From positions 1,302,001 through 1,366,000 of the forward strand of contig NZ_CP047357.1 in the NCBI RefSeq assembly GCF_030408835.1: 64,000 nt of DNA. The letters run 5' to 3'. The stretch is from Corynebacterium freneyi. Lineage in GTDB: Bacteria; Actinomycetota; Actinomycetes; Mycobacteriales; Mycobacteriaceae. The notes beneath the pieces were generated by a model. It did not search any database, was not told the DNA's origin, and was given only the letters and a program-made list of their open reading frames with translations. Positions 10,389-19,669 of this stretch are shown piece by piece; position 1 is the first letter of the stretch, and each line of letters starts with the position of its first letter. The position numbers and the translations under genes were made by a program.

Positions 10389-11204
10389 ATGGCGGAGGAC
10401 GATCATCCGTCGACCACCCTGTGGGCGGTCTCCGACCTGCACGTGGCCGTCAAGGCGAACAAGGCCGTCGTCGAGACGCTGCGCCCGCGCAACCCCGCGG
10501 ATTGGCTCATCGTCGCCGGCGACGTCGCCGAACGGCCCGAACTGGTGCTCAAGACCCTCGGCGAATTGTCCCGCCGCTGGGCGCAGGTGATCTGGGTCCC
10601 CGGCAACCACGAACTGTTCTGCCGCGGCGCCGACGCCCACGTGGGCGAAGACCGCTACGCGCAGCTCGTCGACGGTTGCCGCCGCCTCGGCGTGCTCACG
10701 CCCGAGGACCCGTACCCCGAGTTCGGCGGCGTCACCATCTGCCCGCTGTTCACGCTGTACGACTACTCCTGGCGCCCGGCCGGCACGACCATCGCCGAAG
10801 CGCTAGAGATGGCGGGCGCCAGCCAGGTCATCATGACCGACGAGTTCGCCATCAAACCGTTCGTCGACCCGGTGCTGTGGTGCCGGCGCCGCCTGGCCTA
10901 CACCGTGCGCAGGCTCGCCCGCGTCGACGGGCCGACGATCCTGGTCAACCACTGGCCGCTCGCCCGGGAACCGCTGTCCGCGGTGTTCTACCCGGAATTG
11001 TCCATGTGGGCCGGCACCCGGCACACGCAGGACTGGGGCACGCGGTACCAGGCCCGCCACGTCATCTACGGGCACCTGCACATCCCCGGCACCACCGTCG
11101 TCGACGGCGTGCCGCACACGGAAGTCTCCCTCGGTTACCCGAGGGAATGGCAGCCGCGGGAAGGCGACCGGACGTGGCCCTACCCGGTAATGGAGGTTCG
11201 ATGA
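10389..11204 (+). CDS. calcineurin-like metallophosphoesterase
   Basis: This 271-residue cytosolic protein has the five metallophosphoesterase blocks in order: SDLHV (residues ~15-19), GDVAE, GNHEL, NHWPL and GHLHIPGT. Together these bind two metal ions. Good AGGAGG spacing (GCGGAGGAGGCGCCC before ATG) supports the start. Its stop overlaps the ATG of the phosphopantetheinyl transferase gene (ATGA). The same pair occurs in mycobacteria (Rv2795c-pptT, from memory), where the phosphoesterase opposes the transferase by removing phosphopantetheine from carrier proteins; such a role here is inferred from context. Confidence 0.88.
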   Translation: MAEDDHPSTTLWAVSDLHVAVKANKAVVETLRPRNPADWLIVAGDVAERPELVLKTLGELSRRWAQVIWVPGNHELFCRGADAHVGEDRYAQLVDGCRRLGVLTPEDPYPEFGGVTICPLFTLYDYSWRPAGTTIAEALEMAGASQVIMTDEFAIKPFVDPVLWCRRRLAYTVRRLARVDGPTILVNHWPLAREPLSAVFYPELSMWAGTRHTQDWGTRYQARHVIYGHLHIPGTTVVDGVPHTEVSLGYPREWQPREGDRTWPYPVMEVR

Positions 11205-11851
11205 CTGTGCTCACGAAGGCCATGCTCCCGGCGCACGCCTCGTTCCATCAGATGTGGACGACCGGCGACAGCCTGGAGAACTACCATGCGCTCGACCCGG
11301 CGGAACGCAATCTCGTCGCAGGCGCCGTCGACGCGCGCAAGGCCGAGTTCGGCGACGCCCGCTGGTGCGCCCACCGGGCCATCGAGGAGCTGACCGGCAA
11401 GCCGTCGGCCAAGCCGATCCTGCGCGGCGAACGGGGCATGCCGCTGTGGCCGAACCAGATCACCGGCTCCATGACGCACACCCGCGGGTTCCGCGCCGCC
11501 GTCGTCGCCCCGCGCCTGCTGGTGCGTTCCATCGGCGTCGACGCCGAGGCCGCCGAGCCGCTGCCCGACGGGGTGCTGGCCTCCATCGCCAGCGCCCGCG
11601 AGCTGGCCACCATCGGTTCCTCCGGCCTGGCCTGCGCGGATCGTCTGCTCTTTTGCGCCAAGGAGGCCACGTACAAGGCGTGGTACCCGTTGACGGGCCG
11701 CTGGCTCGGCTTCGAGGACGCCGACATCGACCTGCGCCCCGACGGCACCTTCGTCTCCTACATCTTGGTCCGGCCCACGCCCGTCCACTTCATCGAGGGT
11801 CACTGGACCGTGGACAACGGCTACGTCATCGCCACGGCCATCGTCCGGTAG
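11201..11851 (+). CDS. pptA: 4'-phosphopantetheinyl transferase (Sfp type)
   Basis: The enzyme transfers phosphopantetheine from CoA to carrier domains. In corynebacteria the clients are the type I fatty acid synthase and the mycolate condensing polyketide synthase. The 216-residue size fits the EntD/Sfp class. Key motifs are GSMTHTRGFRAAV (the region that contacts CoA), SIGVDAE (Mg2+-binding Asp and Glu) and FCAKEATYKAW (the KE..K motif). It overlaps the upstream phosphoesterase gene by four bases and is convergent with truB. The gene symbol follows corynebacterial usage. Confidence 0.9.
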   Translation: MTVLTKAMLPAHASFHQMWTTGDSLENYHALDPAERNLVAGAVDARKAEFGDARWCAHRAIEELTGKPSAKPILRGERGMPLWPNQITGSMTHTRGFRAAVVAPRLLVRSIGVDAEAAEPLPDGVLASIASARELATIGSSGLACADRLLFCAKEATYKAWYPLTGRWLGFEDADIDLRPDGTFVSYILVRPTPVHFIEGHWTVDNGYVIATAIVR

Positions 11852-11885
11852 GGCGGTCGGCTACTGACGGGCTGCCGACCAGCTA

Positions 11886-12818
11886 CTACAGCGTCGAGGG
11901 CCGCACCACGAACACGGTCTTCGCGCGCTTTCCGGACTCGGTGATGAGGGCGACGACGCGCCCGTCGGGGGTGCGCGCCGCCTGCACGCCGTCCATCCCG
12001 ATCGGTTCGAGCCACTTGCCCTGCGACAGCGCCACGCCTTCGTCGGCGGTGACGTCGCGGGCGGGGAAGCACGCCAGGCACGCCTCGTCGAGGCTCATCG
12101 TCGGCGTCGGATCCGCCTCCAGCTGCTCCAGGGTTTTCGCGCCCTCGATCCGGAACGGCCCCGCCGCCGTGCGCCGCAACGCCGTGAGATGCCCGCCGAC
12201 GCCCAGGCCGGCCCCCAAATCCCGCGCCAGGGACCGGATGAAGGTTCCGGCCGAGCAGTCCACGCTGACGTCGAGATCGATCCATTCCGCGTGACGACGA
12301 ATCCCGTGGACGTCGAAAAGCGACACGGTGACCGGACGCTCTGGCAGCACGACGTCCTCGCCGCGACGCATGCGCTCGTGGGCGCGGACCCCGTCGATTT
12401 TCACCGCCGACACCGACGCCGGACGCTGCATGATGTCGCCGGTGAGCTCCGCGACGCCGGCCATGATCGCCTCATCGGTCACCGCCGCGAGCTGCTCGGG
12501 CGTCGCTGTGGCCAGCACCTCGCCCTCGGCGTCGTCGGTGACGGTCGAAGCACCCAGGCGGATCGTCGCGTCATAGGACTTCGCGTCGGCGTGGACGTGC
12601 GGCAGAAACCGGGTGCCGCGATTGACGCCCAGCACCAGCACACCCGTCGCCATCGGATCCAACGTCCCCGAATGCCCCACCCGGCGCGTGCCGAACATGC
12701 GCCGCAGCTTTGCGACGACGTCGTGGCTGGTCATTCCGGCCGGCTTGTCCACCACGACGAGCCCCGAATCGGCGAGCGGATCGACCTTCGGATCACGCGT
12801 GTTCCCGGATGCGTTCAT
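11886..12818 (-). CDS. truB: tRNA pseudouridine(55) synthase
   Basis: TruB makes pseudouridine 55 in the T-loop of tRNAs. The 310-residue product has LVVVDKPAGMTSHDVV (residues ~20-35), the catalytic motif VGHSGTLDPMATGVL with the nucleophile Asp54, and a C-terminal domain. The frame is open upstream through ribF, but ATG 12818 sits 7 bases after a TAGGAT element on the minus strand, the same leaderless spacing as its neighbours. An in-frame ATG at 12827 overlaps that element and is less likely. It is divergent from ribF, with 51 bases between the start codons. Confidence 0.94.
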   Translation of the reverse strand: MNASGNTRDPKVDPLADSGLVVVDKPAGMTSHDVVAKLRRMFGTRRVGHSGTLDPMATGVLVLGVNRGTRFLPHVHADAKSYDATIRLGASTVTDDAEGEVLATATPEQLAAVTDEAIMAGVAELTGDIMQRPASVSAVKIDGVRAHERMRRGEDVVLPERPVTVSLFDVHGIRRHAEWIDLDVSVDCSAGTFIRSLARDLGAGLGVGGHLTALRRTAAGPFRIEGAKTLEQLEADPTPTMSLDEACLACFPARDVTADEGVALSQGKWLEPIGMDGVQAARTPDGRVVALITESGKRAKTVFVVRPSTL

Positions 12819-12825
12819 GAGGGGC

Positions 12826-12831
12826 ATCCTA
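12826..12831 (-). promoter_or_regulatory. -10 hexamer for leaderless truB
   Basis: On the minus strand TAGGAT is followed by 7 bases and the truB ATG at 12818. No Shine-Dalgarno is present. Confidence 0.55.
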
Positions 12832-12857
12832 TTCGGCGGAAGCCCCCGCCGGTGTCG

Positions 12858-12863
12858 TAGGGT
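12858..12863 (+). promoter_or_regulatory. -10 hexamer for leaderless ribF
   Basis: TAGGGT is followed by 6 bases and the ribF GTG. The truB and ribF promoters are back to back within ~40 bases. Confidence 0.55.
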
Positions 12864-12869
12864 TGGCGC

Positions 12870-13856
12870 GTGGACATCTGGCACGGGATTGACAACGTAC
12901 CCGCCGACCTGGGCGACACCGTCGTGACCATCGGCGCCTTCGATGGCATCCATCGCGGCCACCGGCGGCTGATCGGCCGTGCGGTGGACAGGGCCCGCGA
13001 ACTCGGCGTGCCCGCCGTGCTCGTCACCTTCGACCCGCACCCCATCGCCGTCTTCGCCCCCGACAAGGCGCCGGCGACGCTGGCGACCTGGCCGCGGCGC
13101 GCCGAACTCGCAGCGGAGATCGGCGTCGACGCGATGCTCGTGATGCGCTTCGACCGCGCCCTCGCCGCCGTCGAACCCGAGGACTTCGTCGCCGACATCC
13201 TCGCCGGAAAGCTGCACGCCAAGGCCGTCGTCGTCGGCGAGAACTTCACCTACGGCCACAAGGCCGCCGGCACCACCGACACGTTGCCCGGCCACGGCGC
13301 CGCGCACGGCATCGACGTCGAGATCGTCGAGTTGCTCGCCGACGGGGGCGACCGGGTGTCGTCGACCCGCGTGCGCGGACATCTCGCCGACGGCGACGTC
13401 GCCGCCGCGGCCGACTGCCTCGGCCACCCGCATCGCGTCACCGGCGAAGTCATCCACGGGCAGGGCAGGGGAGGAGCCCAGCTGGGCTTCCCGACCGCCA
13501 ACATCGACGTCGCCCCGGGACTGGCCGTGCCCGCCGACGGCGTCTACGCCGCCTGGTTCACCGCATCCGAGGGCCCGGAACGCACCGACGTCGACTCCGA
13601 CGGCGACATCGAACTCGGCCGCGCCTACCCGGCGGCGGTGTCCGTGGGCACGAACGTCACCTTCGGCGACACCGCCCGCACCGTCGAGGCGTTCATCCTC
13701 GACCGTTCCGCCGACCTGTACGGGCTCACCGGTTCCATCGACTTCGTCGGCCGCATCCGCGGGATGGAGAAGTTCGACGGCGTCGATCCGCTCATCGAAC
13801 GGATGAACCTCGACGTCGTCGAAACGCGACGGATCCTCGGCGCGGACGGCGATTAG
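12870..13856 (+). CDS. ribF: bifunctional riboflavin kinase / FAD synthetase
   Basis: The enzyme phosphorylates riboflavin to FMN and adenylylates FMN to FAD. The 328-residue protein has the N-terminal nucleotidyltransferase domain ([16 protein letters not shown] at residues ~15-30, with the HxGH-like signature; [14 protein letters not shown]) and the C-terminal flavokinase domain ([15 protein letters not shown] near residue 200; SVGTNVTFG). The GTG start lies six bases after a TANNNT element, so it is probably leaderless. It is divergent from truB; rpsO follows. Confidence 0.95.
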   Translation: MDIWHGIDNVPADLGDTVVTIGAFDGIHRGHRRLIGRAVDRARELGVPAVLVTFDPHPIAVFAPDKAPATLATWPRRAELAAEIGVDAMLVMRFDRALAAVEPEDFVADILAGKLHAKAVVVGENFTYGHKAAGTTDTLPGHGAAHGIDVEIVELLADGGDRVSSTRVRGHLADGDVAAAADCLGHPHRVTGEVIHGQGRGGAQLGFPTANIDVAPGLAVPADGVYAAWFTASEGPERTDVDSDGDIELGRAYPAAVSVGTNVTFGDTARTVEAFILDRSADLYGLTGSIDFVGRIRGMEKFDGVDPLIERMNLDVVETRRILGADGD

Positions 13857-13877
13857 GTTTCCGAGCCGGACTGCTGG

Positions 13878-13883
13878 TACTCT
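13878..13883 (+). promoter_or_regulatory. candidate -10 for rpsO
   Basis: TACTCT lies ~105 bases before the rpsO start, which implies a ~98-base leader. S15 controls its own synthesis through leader RNA in several bacteria. The leader here can form hairpins, but I cannot confirm an S15 site. Confidence 0.4.
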
Positions 13884-13987
13884 CGCCCGTTGGCCGTGAC
13901 TGTGGTCCACGAACAGTCGCCATGACGCCGGTGTCGCCGGGGCCGCGAAGTGGACTGAAACAACCATCGACGAGAAGGAGACGCCCC

Positions 13988-14257
13988 ATGGCGCTTTCGA
14001 CCCAGGAGAAGGCCGACGTCCTCAAGGAGTTCGGCCTGCACGAGACCGACACCGGTTCGCCGGAGGCCCAGGTCGCGCTGCTGACCGCCCGCATCCGCCA
14101 GCTCACCGAGCACCTGAAGTTCCACAAGCACGACCACCACTCGCGCCGCGGCCTGCTGCTGCTCGTGGGTCGTCGCAAGGGCCTGCTCAAGTACCTGGCC
14201 GACAACGACGTCCAGCGCTACCGTAACCTCATCGAGCGCCTCGGCCTCCGCCGCTAA
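13988..14257 (+). CDS. rpsO: 30S ribosomal protein S15
   Basis: This 89-residue four-helix protein binds 16S rRNA at the central three-way junction. The conserved core [19 protein letters not shown] and the loop [21 protein letters not shown] are intact, and the length is standard. AAGGAG lies about seven bases before ATG 13988. It is followed by a strong terminator and then the PNPase gene, the classical rpsO-pnp arrangement. Confidence 0.98.
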   Translation: MALSTQEKADVLKEFGLHETDTGSPEAQVALLTARIRQLTEHLKFHKHDHHSRRGLLLLVGRRKGLLKYLADNDVQRYRNLIERLGLRR

Positions 14258-14291
14258 GAGCTTTTCGTCGCCGGAATCCGGCGGCCGGACG

Positions 14292-14334
14292 AGCCCGCCG
14301 CGACCAGGATCACCCTGGTTGCGGCGGGCTTTCT
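14292..14334 (+). terminator. rpsO terminator
   Basis: AGCCCGCCGC-GACCAGG pairs with CCTGGTTGCGGCGGGCT around a five-base loop and is followed by TTCT. It is a strong intrinsic-type hairpin between rpsO and the PNPase gene. Confidence 0.75.
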
Positions 14335-14348
14335 CGCGTTCACCGTGG

Positions 14349-14354
14349 TAGAGT
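14349..14354 (+). promoter_or_regulatory. -10 hexamer upstream of the gpsI leader ORF
   Basis: TAGAGT is followed by exactly 7 bases and an ATG (14362) that opens a 27-codon ORF. The geometry is the same as at the other leaderless genes in this window. Confidence 0.5.
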
Positions 14355-14361
14355 CGCCCCG

Positions 14362-14445
14362 ATGCCCCGAGATGAACAGGATAGGGCGGCACCGACGATC
14401 GCCCCGGGGGCTCACCAAACGAAAGACGTGGTTTTCCCCGTATGA
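14362..14445 (+). CDS. 27-residue leaderless ORF overlapping the PNPase start
   Basis: An ATG seven bases after TAGAGT opens a short ORF (N-terminus [15 protein letters not shown], ending DVVFPV). Its TGA stop (14443-14445) overlaps the PNPase ATG (14442-14444) as ATGA. PNPase itself has no convincing Shine-Dalgarno, so ribosomes finishing this peptide could re-initiate on gpsI. This would be a coupling leader peptide. It is too short to test by codon use; expression is inferred from position only. Confidence 0.45.
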   Translation: MPRDEQDRAAPTIAPGAHQTKDVVFPV

Positions 14446-16709
14446 CCGACAATCAGTACGACTACGACGACAACGGCTACGACGACATCGTGGAGACCGT
14501 CGCGGTCATCGACAACGGTGACTTCGGCACCCGCGAGATTCGCTTCGAGACCGGCCAGCTGGCCCGCCAGGCCGACGGCGCCGTCACCGCGTACCTCGAC
14601 GACGACACGATGATGCTCGCCACGACGTGCGCGTCGAACAACCCCCGCGAGGGCTTCGACTTCTTCCCGCTGACGGTGGACGTCGAGGAGCGCATGTACG
14701 CCGCGGGCCGCATCCCCGGTTCCTTCTTCCGCCGCGAGGGACGCCCGGGCCAGGACGCGATCCTCGCGTGCCGCCTGATCGACCGCCCGCTGCGCCCGAC
14801 CTTCGTCAAGGGCCTGCGCAACGAGGTCCAGATCATCATCACCGTGCTGTCCCTCGACCCGAAGGACATGTACGACGTGGTGGCCATCAACGCCGCCTCC
14901 GCCGCCACCCAGCTGTCCGGCCTGCCGGTGTCCGGCCCGGTCGGCGCCGTTCGCATGGCGCTCGTCGCCGACGACGCGCACCCGAAGGGCACCTGGGTCG
15001 CGTTCCCGACCATCGAACAGCACGAGCAGGCCCTGTTCGAGATCGTCGTCGCCGGTCGCCTGGCCGACGACAACGCCGCCAAGGGCCGCGGCAAGTCCCG
15101 CAAGGCCAAGGCCTCCGCCGACAACGTGGCCATCATGATGGTCGAGGCCGGCGCCACCGAGCACGTCGCCGACCTCATCGCCCAGGGCCGTCCGGCGCCG
15201 ACGGAGTCCGTCGTCGCCCAGGGCCTGGAGGCCGCCAAGCCGTTCATCGCCGAGCTGTGCCGCGCGCAGCAGGCGCTGGCCGACGAGGCCGCCCAGGACG
15301 TCCGCGAATTCCCGCTGTTCCCGGCCTACAACGACGACGTCTACGCCGCCGTCGAGGCCGAGGCCGCCGCCAAGCTGCCGAAGCTGTTGAAGAACCCGTC
15401 GAAGCAGGACCGCGACGAGGCCACCAACGTCTTCATGGACGAGGTCATCGAGACCCTCGAGCCGCAGTTCCCGGAGCGCGGCAAGGAAATCGCCGCCGCG
15501 TACAACGGTCTGATGAAGTCGATCGTGCGCGACATGATCCTCACCGACGGTTTCCGCATCGACGGCCGCGCCACCGACGCGATCCGCGACCTGGGCGTCG
15601 AGGTCGAGCTGATTCCGCGCGCCCACGGCTCCGCCCTGTTCGAGCGCGGCGAGACCCAGATCCTGGGCGTGACCACGCTGGACATGCTGAAGATGGAGCA
15701 GCAGATCGATTCGCTGGGCCCGGTGTCCGCGAAGCGCTACTTCCACCACTATAACTTCCCGCCGTACTCCACCGGCGAGACCGGCCGCGTCGGTTCCCCG
15801 AAGCGCCGCGAAATCGGCCACGGTGCGCTCGCCGAGCGGGCCATCGTGCCGGTGCTGCCGTCGCGCGAGGAGTTCCCGTACACCATCCGCCAGGTCTCCG
15901 AGGCGCTGGGCTCCAACGGCTCGACGTCGATGGGCTCGGTGTGCGCCTCGACGCTGTCGCTGTACAACGCGGGCGTGCCGCTGCGCGCCCCGGTGGCCGG
16001 CATCGCCATGGGCCTGGTCTCCGGCGAGGTCGACGGCGAGACCCGCTACGTCGCGCTGACCGACATCCTCGGCGCCGAGGACGCCTTCGGCGACATGGAC
16101 TTCAAGGTCGCCGGCACCTCCGGCTTCATCACCGCGCTGCAGCTGGACACCAAGCTCGACGGCATCCCGTCGAAGGTGCTGGCCGACGCGCTGGAGCAGG
16201 CCCGCGACGCGCGCCTGACCATCCTGGAGGTCATGGCCGAGGCCATCGACGAGCCGGACGAGATGAGCCCGTACGCCCCGAAGATCACCACGATCACCGT
16301 GCCGCAGTCGAAGATCGGCGAGGTCATCGGCCCCAAGGGCAAGGTCATCAACGGCATCACGGAGGAGACCGGCGCGAACATCTCCATCGAGGACGACGGC
16401 ACGATCTTCGTGTCCGCCACCTCCGGCGAGGCCGCCGACGCGGCGATCGAGAAGATCAACGCCATCGCCAACCCGCAGCTGCCGAAGGTCGGCGAGCGCT
16501 ACCTGGGCACCGTGGTCAAGACCACCGCCTTCGGCGCGTTCGTCTCCCTGGTCCCGGGCCGCGACGGCCTGGTGCACATTTCCAAGCTCGGCGACGGCAA
16601 GCGCATCGACAAGGTCGAGGACGTCGTCAACGTCGGCGACAAGCTGCAGGTCGAGATCGCGGACATCGACAACCGCGGCAAGATCTCCCTGGTTCCGGTC
16701 CAGGAGTAA
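14442..16709 (+). CDS. pnp: polyribonucleotide nucleotidyltransferase (PNPase)
   Basis: PNPase degrades RNA phosphorolytically from the 3' end and works with RNase J/E in mRNA decay. In actinobacteria it is also called GpsI. The 755-residue protein has two RNase PH domains ([20 protein letters not shown] near the start; second core with [15 protein letters not shown] and SGETQ-like [11 protein letters not shown]), then a KH domain ([18 protein letters not shown]) and a C-terminal S1 domain ([18 protein letters not shown]). An acidic N-terminal extension of ~20 residues precedes the fold. Its ATG overlaps the stop of an upstream short ORF. Confidence 0.97.
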   Translation: MTDNQYDYDDNGYDDIVETVAVIDNGDFGTREIRFETGQLARQADGAVTAYLDDDTMMLATTCASNNPREGFDFFPLTVDVEERMYAAGRIPGSFFRREGRPGQDAILACRLIDRPLRPTFVKGLRNEVQIIITVLSLDPKDMYDVVAINAASAATQLSGLPVSGPVGAVRMALVADDAHPKGTWVAFPTIEQHEQALFEIVVAGRLADDNAAKGRGKSRKAKASADNVAIMMVEAGATEHVADLIAQGRPAPTESVVAQGLEAAKPFIAELCRAQQALADEAAQDVREFPLFPAYNDDVYAAVEAEAAAKLPKLLKNPSKQDRDEATNVFMDEVIETLEPQFPERGKEIAAAYNGLMKSIVRDMILTDGFRIDGRATDAIRDLGVEVELIPRAHGSALFERGETQILGVTTLDMLKMEQQIDSLGPVSAKRYFHHYNFPPYSTGETGRVGSPKRREIGHGALAERAIVPVLPSREEFPYTIRQVSEALGSNGSTSMGSVCASTLSLYNAGVPLRAPVAGIAMGLVSGEVDGETRYVALTDILGAEDAFGDMDFKVAGTSGFITALQLDTKLDGIPSKVLADALEQARDARLTILEVMAEAIDEPDEMSPYAPKITTITVPQSKIGEVIGPKGKVINGITEETGANISIEDDGTIFVSATSGEAADAAIEKINAIANPQLPKVGERYLGTVVKTTAFGAFVSLVPGRDGLVHISKLGDGKRIDKVEDVVNVGDKLQVEIADIDNRGKISLVPVQE

Positions 16710-16732
16710 TCTCCTCCGGCAACCGGCCGACG

Positions 16733-16765
16733 GGCCCCGCATCGTGTTCCTCACGGTGCGGGGCC
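16733..16765 (+). terminator. pnp terminator
   Basis: GGCCCCGC-AT-CGTG (16733-16746) pairs with CACG-GT-GCGGGGCC (16752-16765) around a five-base loop. No U run follows. Confidence 0.6.
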
Positions 16766-16835
16766 TCCGTGCGTTCACGGGCAGGCTCGGTATCCGGATG
16801 CGTGGGGGAAGTGGGATTACACGTCGCCTGAACCG

Positions 16836-16906
16836 AGCAAGCGCTCCCGGATGTGTCCGAATAGACATTCCGGTTATGACCAGTTCTGACGTTACAGTGC
16901 TATGGT
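16836..16906 (+). promoter_or_regulatory. galactose operon promoter/operator region (candidate)
   Basis: Upstream of galM there is GAGC-N4-GCTC (16836-16847), TGTC-N6-GACA (16854-16867), an AT-richer stretch, and a -10-like TATGGT (16901-16906). The two dyads are the kind of site bound by sugar-responsive repressors, but no regulator gene lies nearby. A 13-codon ORF (ATG 16915) begins 8 bases after the hexamer and overlaps the galM start. Confidence 0.35.
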
Positions 16907-16952
16907 CGATGTCAATGGGGTCACACCCGAAGCATTTCGCCGCAGGAGCGTC

Positions 16953-17918
16953 ATGATGGCCACCACCGCAAGCGCAGGGACGCCGAAGCGCCCGCGTCAC
17001 GGGCATCCGTTCATCGAGATTTCGGCGGGACGGTACCGCGCCGACATCTCCGCCTTCGGCGGCGGCCCCCGCTTGCTCGAATACGACGGCCGCCCTCTGC
17101 TGGTCGACTACCCGCGCGGCGAATTCCCGCCCCTGAACGCCGGGACGATGCTGGCGCCGTGGCCCAACCGGGTCGCCGACGGCGTTTTCATCCACGACGG
17201 CGTCGTCCACCGTCTGGAAATCACGGAGCCCGGCCGCTCCAACGCCATCCACGGTTTCGTCGACGACCGCGTCTGGAACTTCGTCGAAGCAGGCGACGAC
17301 CACGTCACCCTGGCCATTGACGTCGACCCGCAGCCCGGCTGGCAATGGCCGATGCGCTTCACGGTGCGCTGGAGCGTCGACGCCGACGACGGCCTGCGCG
17401 CCGCCGTCACCGCCGAAAACCGCGGCGAGACCGCCTGCCCCTTCGGCTTCGGCTTCCACCCCTACCTCAGCGCCGCCGGTGCGGACGTCGCCGACTGCAT
17501 CCTGTCCGTCGACGTCGAGGCCAACCTCCCGCTCGAGCCCGCCCGCAACCTGCCCGCCGGTCCCATGATCCCCGCCGACGCCGTCGTCCCCGGCCTGTCC
17601 GACGGCATCGCCACCTCCGGCCTGTGGCTCGACCACTGCTTCAACTCACCGGCCGCCGACGCCCGCGCACGCCTCATCGGCCCCGACGGGCACGGCGTCG
17701 AACTGTGGGCCGACGACCACTTCCGGTGGTTCCAGATCTTCACCGCCGACCCCGCCCGCCGCGAAGGATTCCCCCGCGTCGGCCGCGCGGTGGCGGTCGA
17801 ACCCATGACCTGTCCACCCGACGCGCTGAGATCCGGTCGCGACCTCATCCGCATCGACGCCGGCGAAAAGATCGAACTGGCCATGGGCTTGCGTGCCGTG
17901 ACCACATCGACGTCGTAA
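16953..17918 (+). CDS. galM: aldose 1-epimerase (galactose mutarotase)
   Basis: The enzyme interconverts beta- and alpha-D-galactose so that GalK can act. The 321-residue length fits the bacterial class. Sugar-binding features include LAPWPNRVADGVF (residues ~67-79), the catalytic-region histidine in NAIHGFV, the second motif GFHPYL, and EPMTCPPDAL near the C-terminus, a typical family ending. CAGGAG lies 4-7 bases upstream of the paired ATGs at 16953/16956. It is the first gene of a Leloir operon with a symporter, a small membrane protein and galTK. The stop codon lies inside a copy of CGTCGTAAAGC. Confidence 0.9.
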   Translation: MMATTASAGTPKRPRHGHPFIEISAGRYRADISAFGGGPRLLEYDGRPLLVDYPRGEFPPLNAGTMLAPWPNRVADGVFIHDGVVHRLEITEPGRSNAIHGFVDDRVWNFVEAGDDHVTLAIDVDPQPGWQWPMRFTVRWSVDADDGLRAAVTAENRGETACPFGFGFHPYLSAAGADVADCILSVDVEANLPLEPARNLPAGPMIPADAVVPGLSDGIATSGLWLDHCFNSPAADARARLIGPDGHGVELWADDHFRWFQIFTADPARREGFPRVGRAVAVEPMTCPPDALRSGRDLIRIDAGEKIELAMGLRAVTTSTS

Positions 17919-17996
17919 AGCAACGACCGACGCACGACACGCCGCCAACAAACGTTTCCCCCGACCACACGACCACCACACAGTCAGGAGAATGCC

Positions 17997-19658
17997 GTGA
18001 TTCAGGCTGAAGCCGCACTCCGGCTGGACGCGAGCTGGGTCGATTACCTGCTCGTCGCCCTCTACTTCGCATTCGTTCTGGGCATCGGCTGGGCCGCCCG
18101 GTCCAAGGTGTCCTCGTCCATCGACTTCTTCCTCTCCGGCCGCTCGCTGCCGGCGTGGGTGACGGGCCTGGCGTTCATCTCCGCCAACCTCGGCGCCGTC
18201 GAAATCGTCGGCATGTCCGCCAACGGCGTCCAATACGGATTCCAGACCATGCACTACTTCTGGATCGGCGCGATCCCCGCCATGGTCTTCCTCGGCATCG
18301 TCATGATGCCCTTCTACTACGGCTCGAAGGTCCGCTCCGTCCCCGAATTCATGCTGCGGCGCTTCGGCCCCGGCGCACACCTGGTCAACGCAATCTCCTT
18401 CGCCGTCGCCCAGCTGCTCATCGCCGGCATCAACCTGCTGCTGCTGGCGAAAGTCGTCAACTCCCTGCTCGGCTGGCCCCTGTGGGTGACCCTCATCGTC
18501 GCCGCCGTCATCGTCCTGTCCTACATCACCCTCGGCGGCCTGTCCGCGGCGATCTACAACGAAGTCCTGCAGTTCTTCGTCATCATCGCCGCCCTGCTGC
18601 CGCTGACCCTCATCGGCCTGCACAACGTCGGCGGCTGGAGCGGACTCAAAGCCTCCATCGCCGCCGAATCGCACTTCCACACCTGGCCCGGCACCGACAT
18701 CTCCGGCTTCGACAACCCCGTCGTCTCCGTCATCGGCCTGACCTTCGGCCTCGGCTTCGTGCTGTCCTTCGGCTACTGGACCACCAACTTCGTCGAAGTC
18801 CAGCGCTCCATGGCCGCCGACTCGCTGTCCGCGGCCCGCAAGACCCCCATCATCGGCGCCTTCCCGAAGATGTTCGTCCCCTTCATCGTCGTCGCCCCCG
18901 GCATGATCGCCGCCGCGACGGTCACGCCGATCATGAACCAGACCGCCGCGCCGAACGACGCCATCCTGTACCTGATGCGCGACCTGCTGCCCAACGGCCT
19001 GCTCGGCGTCGCCATCGCCGGCCTGCTCGCCGCCTTCATGGCCGGCATGGCCGCCAACATCTCCGCGTTCAACACGGTGATCAGCTACGACATTTGCCAG
19101 GCGTACCTCATCAAGGACCGCGACGACGACTTCTACCTGAAGTTCGGTCGCTGGGCCACCGTCGCCGCCGCCGTCATCGCGGTGTTCACCGCCCTGATCG
19201 CCAACAACTTCGGCAACGTCATGGACTACCTCCAGACGCTGTTCGGCTTCTTCAACGCGCCGCTGTTCGCCACCTTCATCCTCGGCATGTTCTGGAAGCG
19301 CATGACGCCCACCGCCGGTTGGGTGGGCCTGGTCATGGGTACCCTGTCGGCGATCGTCTACTGGTACATCTCCACCTTCACCGGCGTGGAGGCCGCCGTG
19401 TTCAACCTGCCGGGCCAGGGCACCGCGTTCGTCGCCGCGTCCGTCGCCTTCGTGGTCGACATCGTGCTGTCCATCGTCGTCTCCCTGGTCACCACCCCGA
19501 AGCCGGACCATGAGCTGGTCGGATTCGTGAAGTCGGTGACCCCGAAGGAGAACCTCACCGACGCCAACGAAGCCGCGCTGCCGTGGTACCAGCGCACCGT
19601 GCCGCTGGGCATCCTGTGCCTGGCCATGGTCATCGTCCTCAACATCGTGTTCGCCTAG
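17997..19658 (+). CDS. sodium/solute symporter (SSS family), probable galactose importer
   Basis: This 553-residue integral membrane protein has about 14 hydrophobic helices and SSS hallmarks: a first helix with WVDYLLVALYFAFVLGIGW, then SSSIDFFLSGRSLPAW (residues ~40-55), and the conserved GLLAAFMAGMAANISAFNT helix. Such symporters couple sugar uptake to Na+. Galactose as substrate is inferred from its place between galM and galTK; SglT relatives transport galactose. GTG 17997 has CAGGAG six bases upstream. The next gene starts 11 bases after the stop. Confidence 0.88.
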   Translation: MIQAEAALRLDASWVDYLLVALYFAFVLGIGWAARSKVSSSIDFFLSGRSLPAWVTGLAFISANLGAVEIVGMSANGVQYGFQTMHYFWIGAIPAMVFLGIVMMPFYYGSKVRSVPEFMLRRFGPGAHLVNAISFAVAQLLIAGINLLLLAKVVNSLLGWPLWVTLIVAAVIVLSYITLGGLSAAIYNEVLQFFVIIAALLPLTLIGLHNVGGWSGLKASIAAESHFHTWPGTDISGFDNPVVSVIGLTFGLGFVLSFGYWTTNFVEVQRSMAADSLSAARKTPIIGAFPKMFVPFIVVAPGMIAAATVTPIMNQTAAPNDAILYLMRDLLPNGLLGVAIAGLLAAFMAGMAANISAFNTVISYDICQAYLIKDRDDDFYLKFGRWATVAAAVIAVFTALIANNFGNVMDYLQTLFGFFNAPLFATFILGMFWKRMTPTAGWVGLVMGTLSAIVYWYISTFTGVEAAVFNLPGQGTAFVAASVAFVVDIVLSIVVSLVTTPKPDHELVGFVKSVTPKENLTDANEAALPWYQRTVPLGILCLAMVIVLNIVFA

Positions 19659-19669
19659 GAGTGACCGAC

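Noticed and set aside
14412..17636. 1074-codon minus-strand frame opposite pnp and galM
   Set aside because: Antisense shadow of pnp/galM third-position GC bias; it spans two real genes and their terminator.
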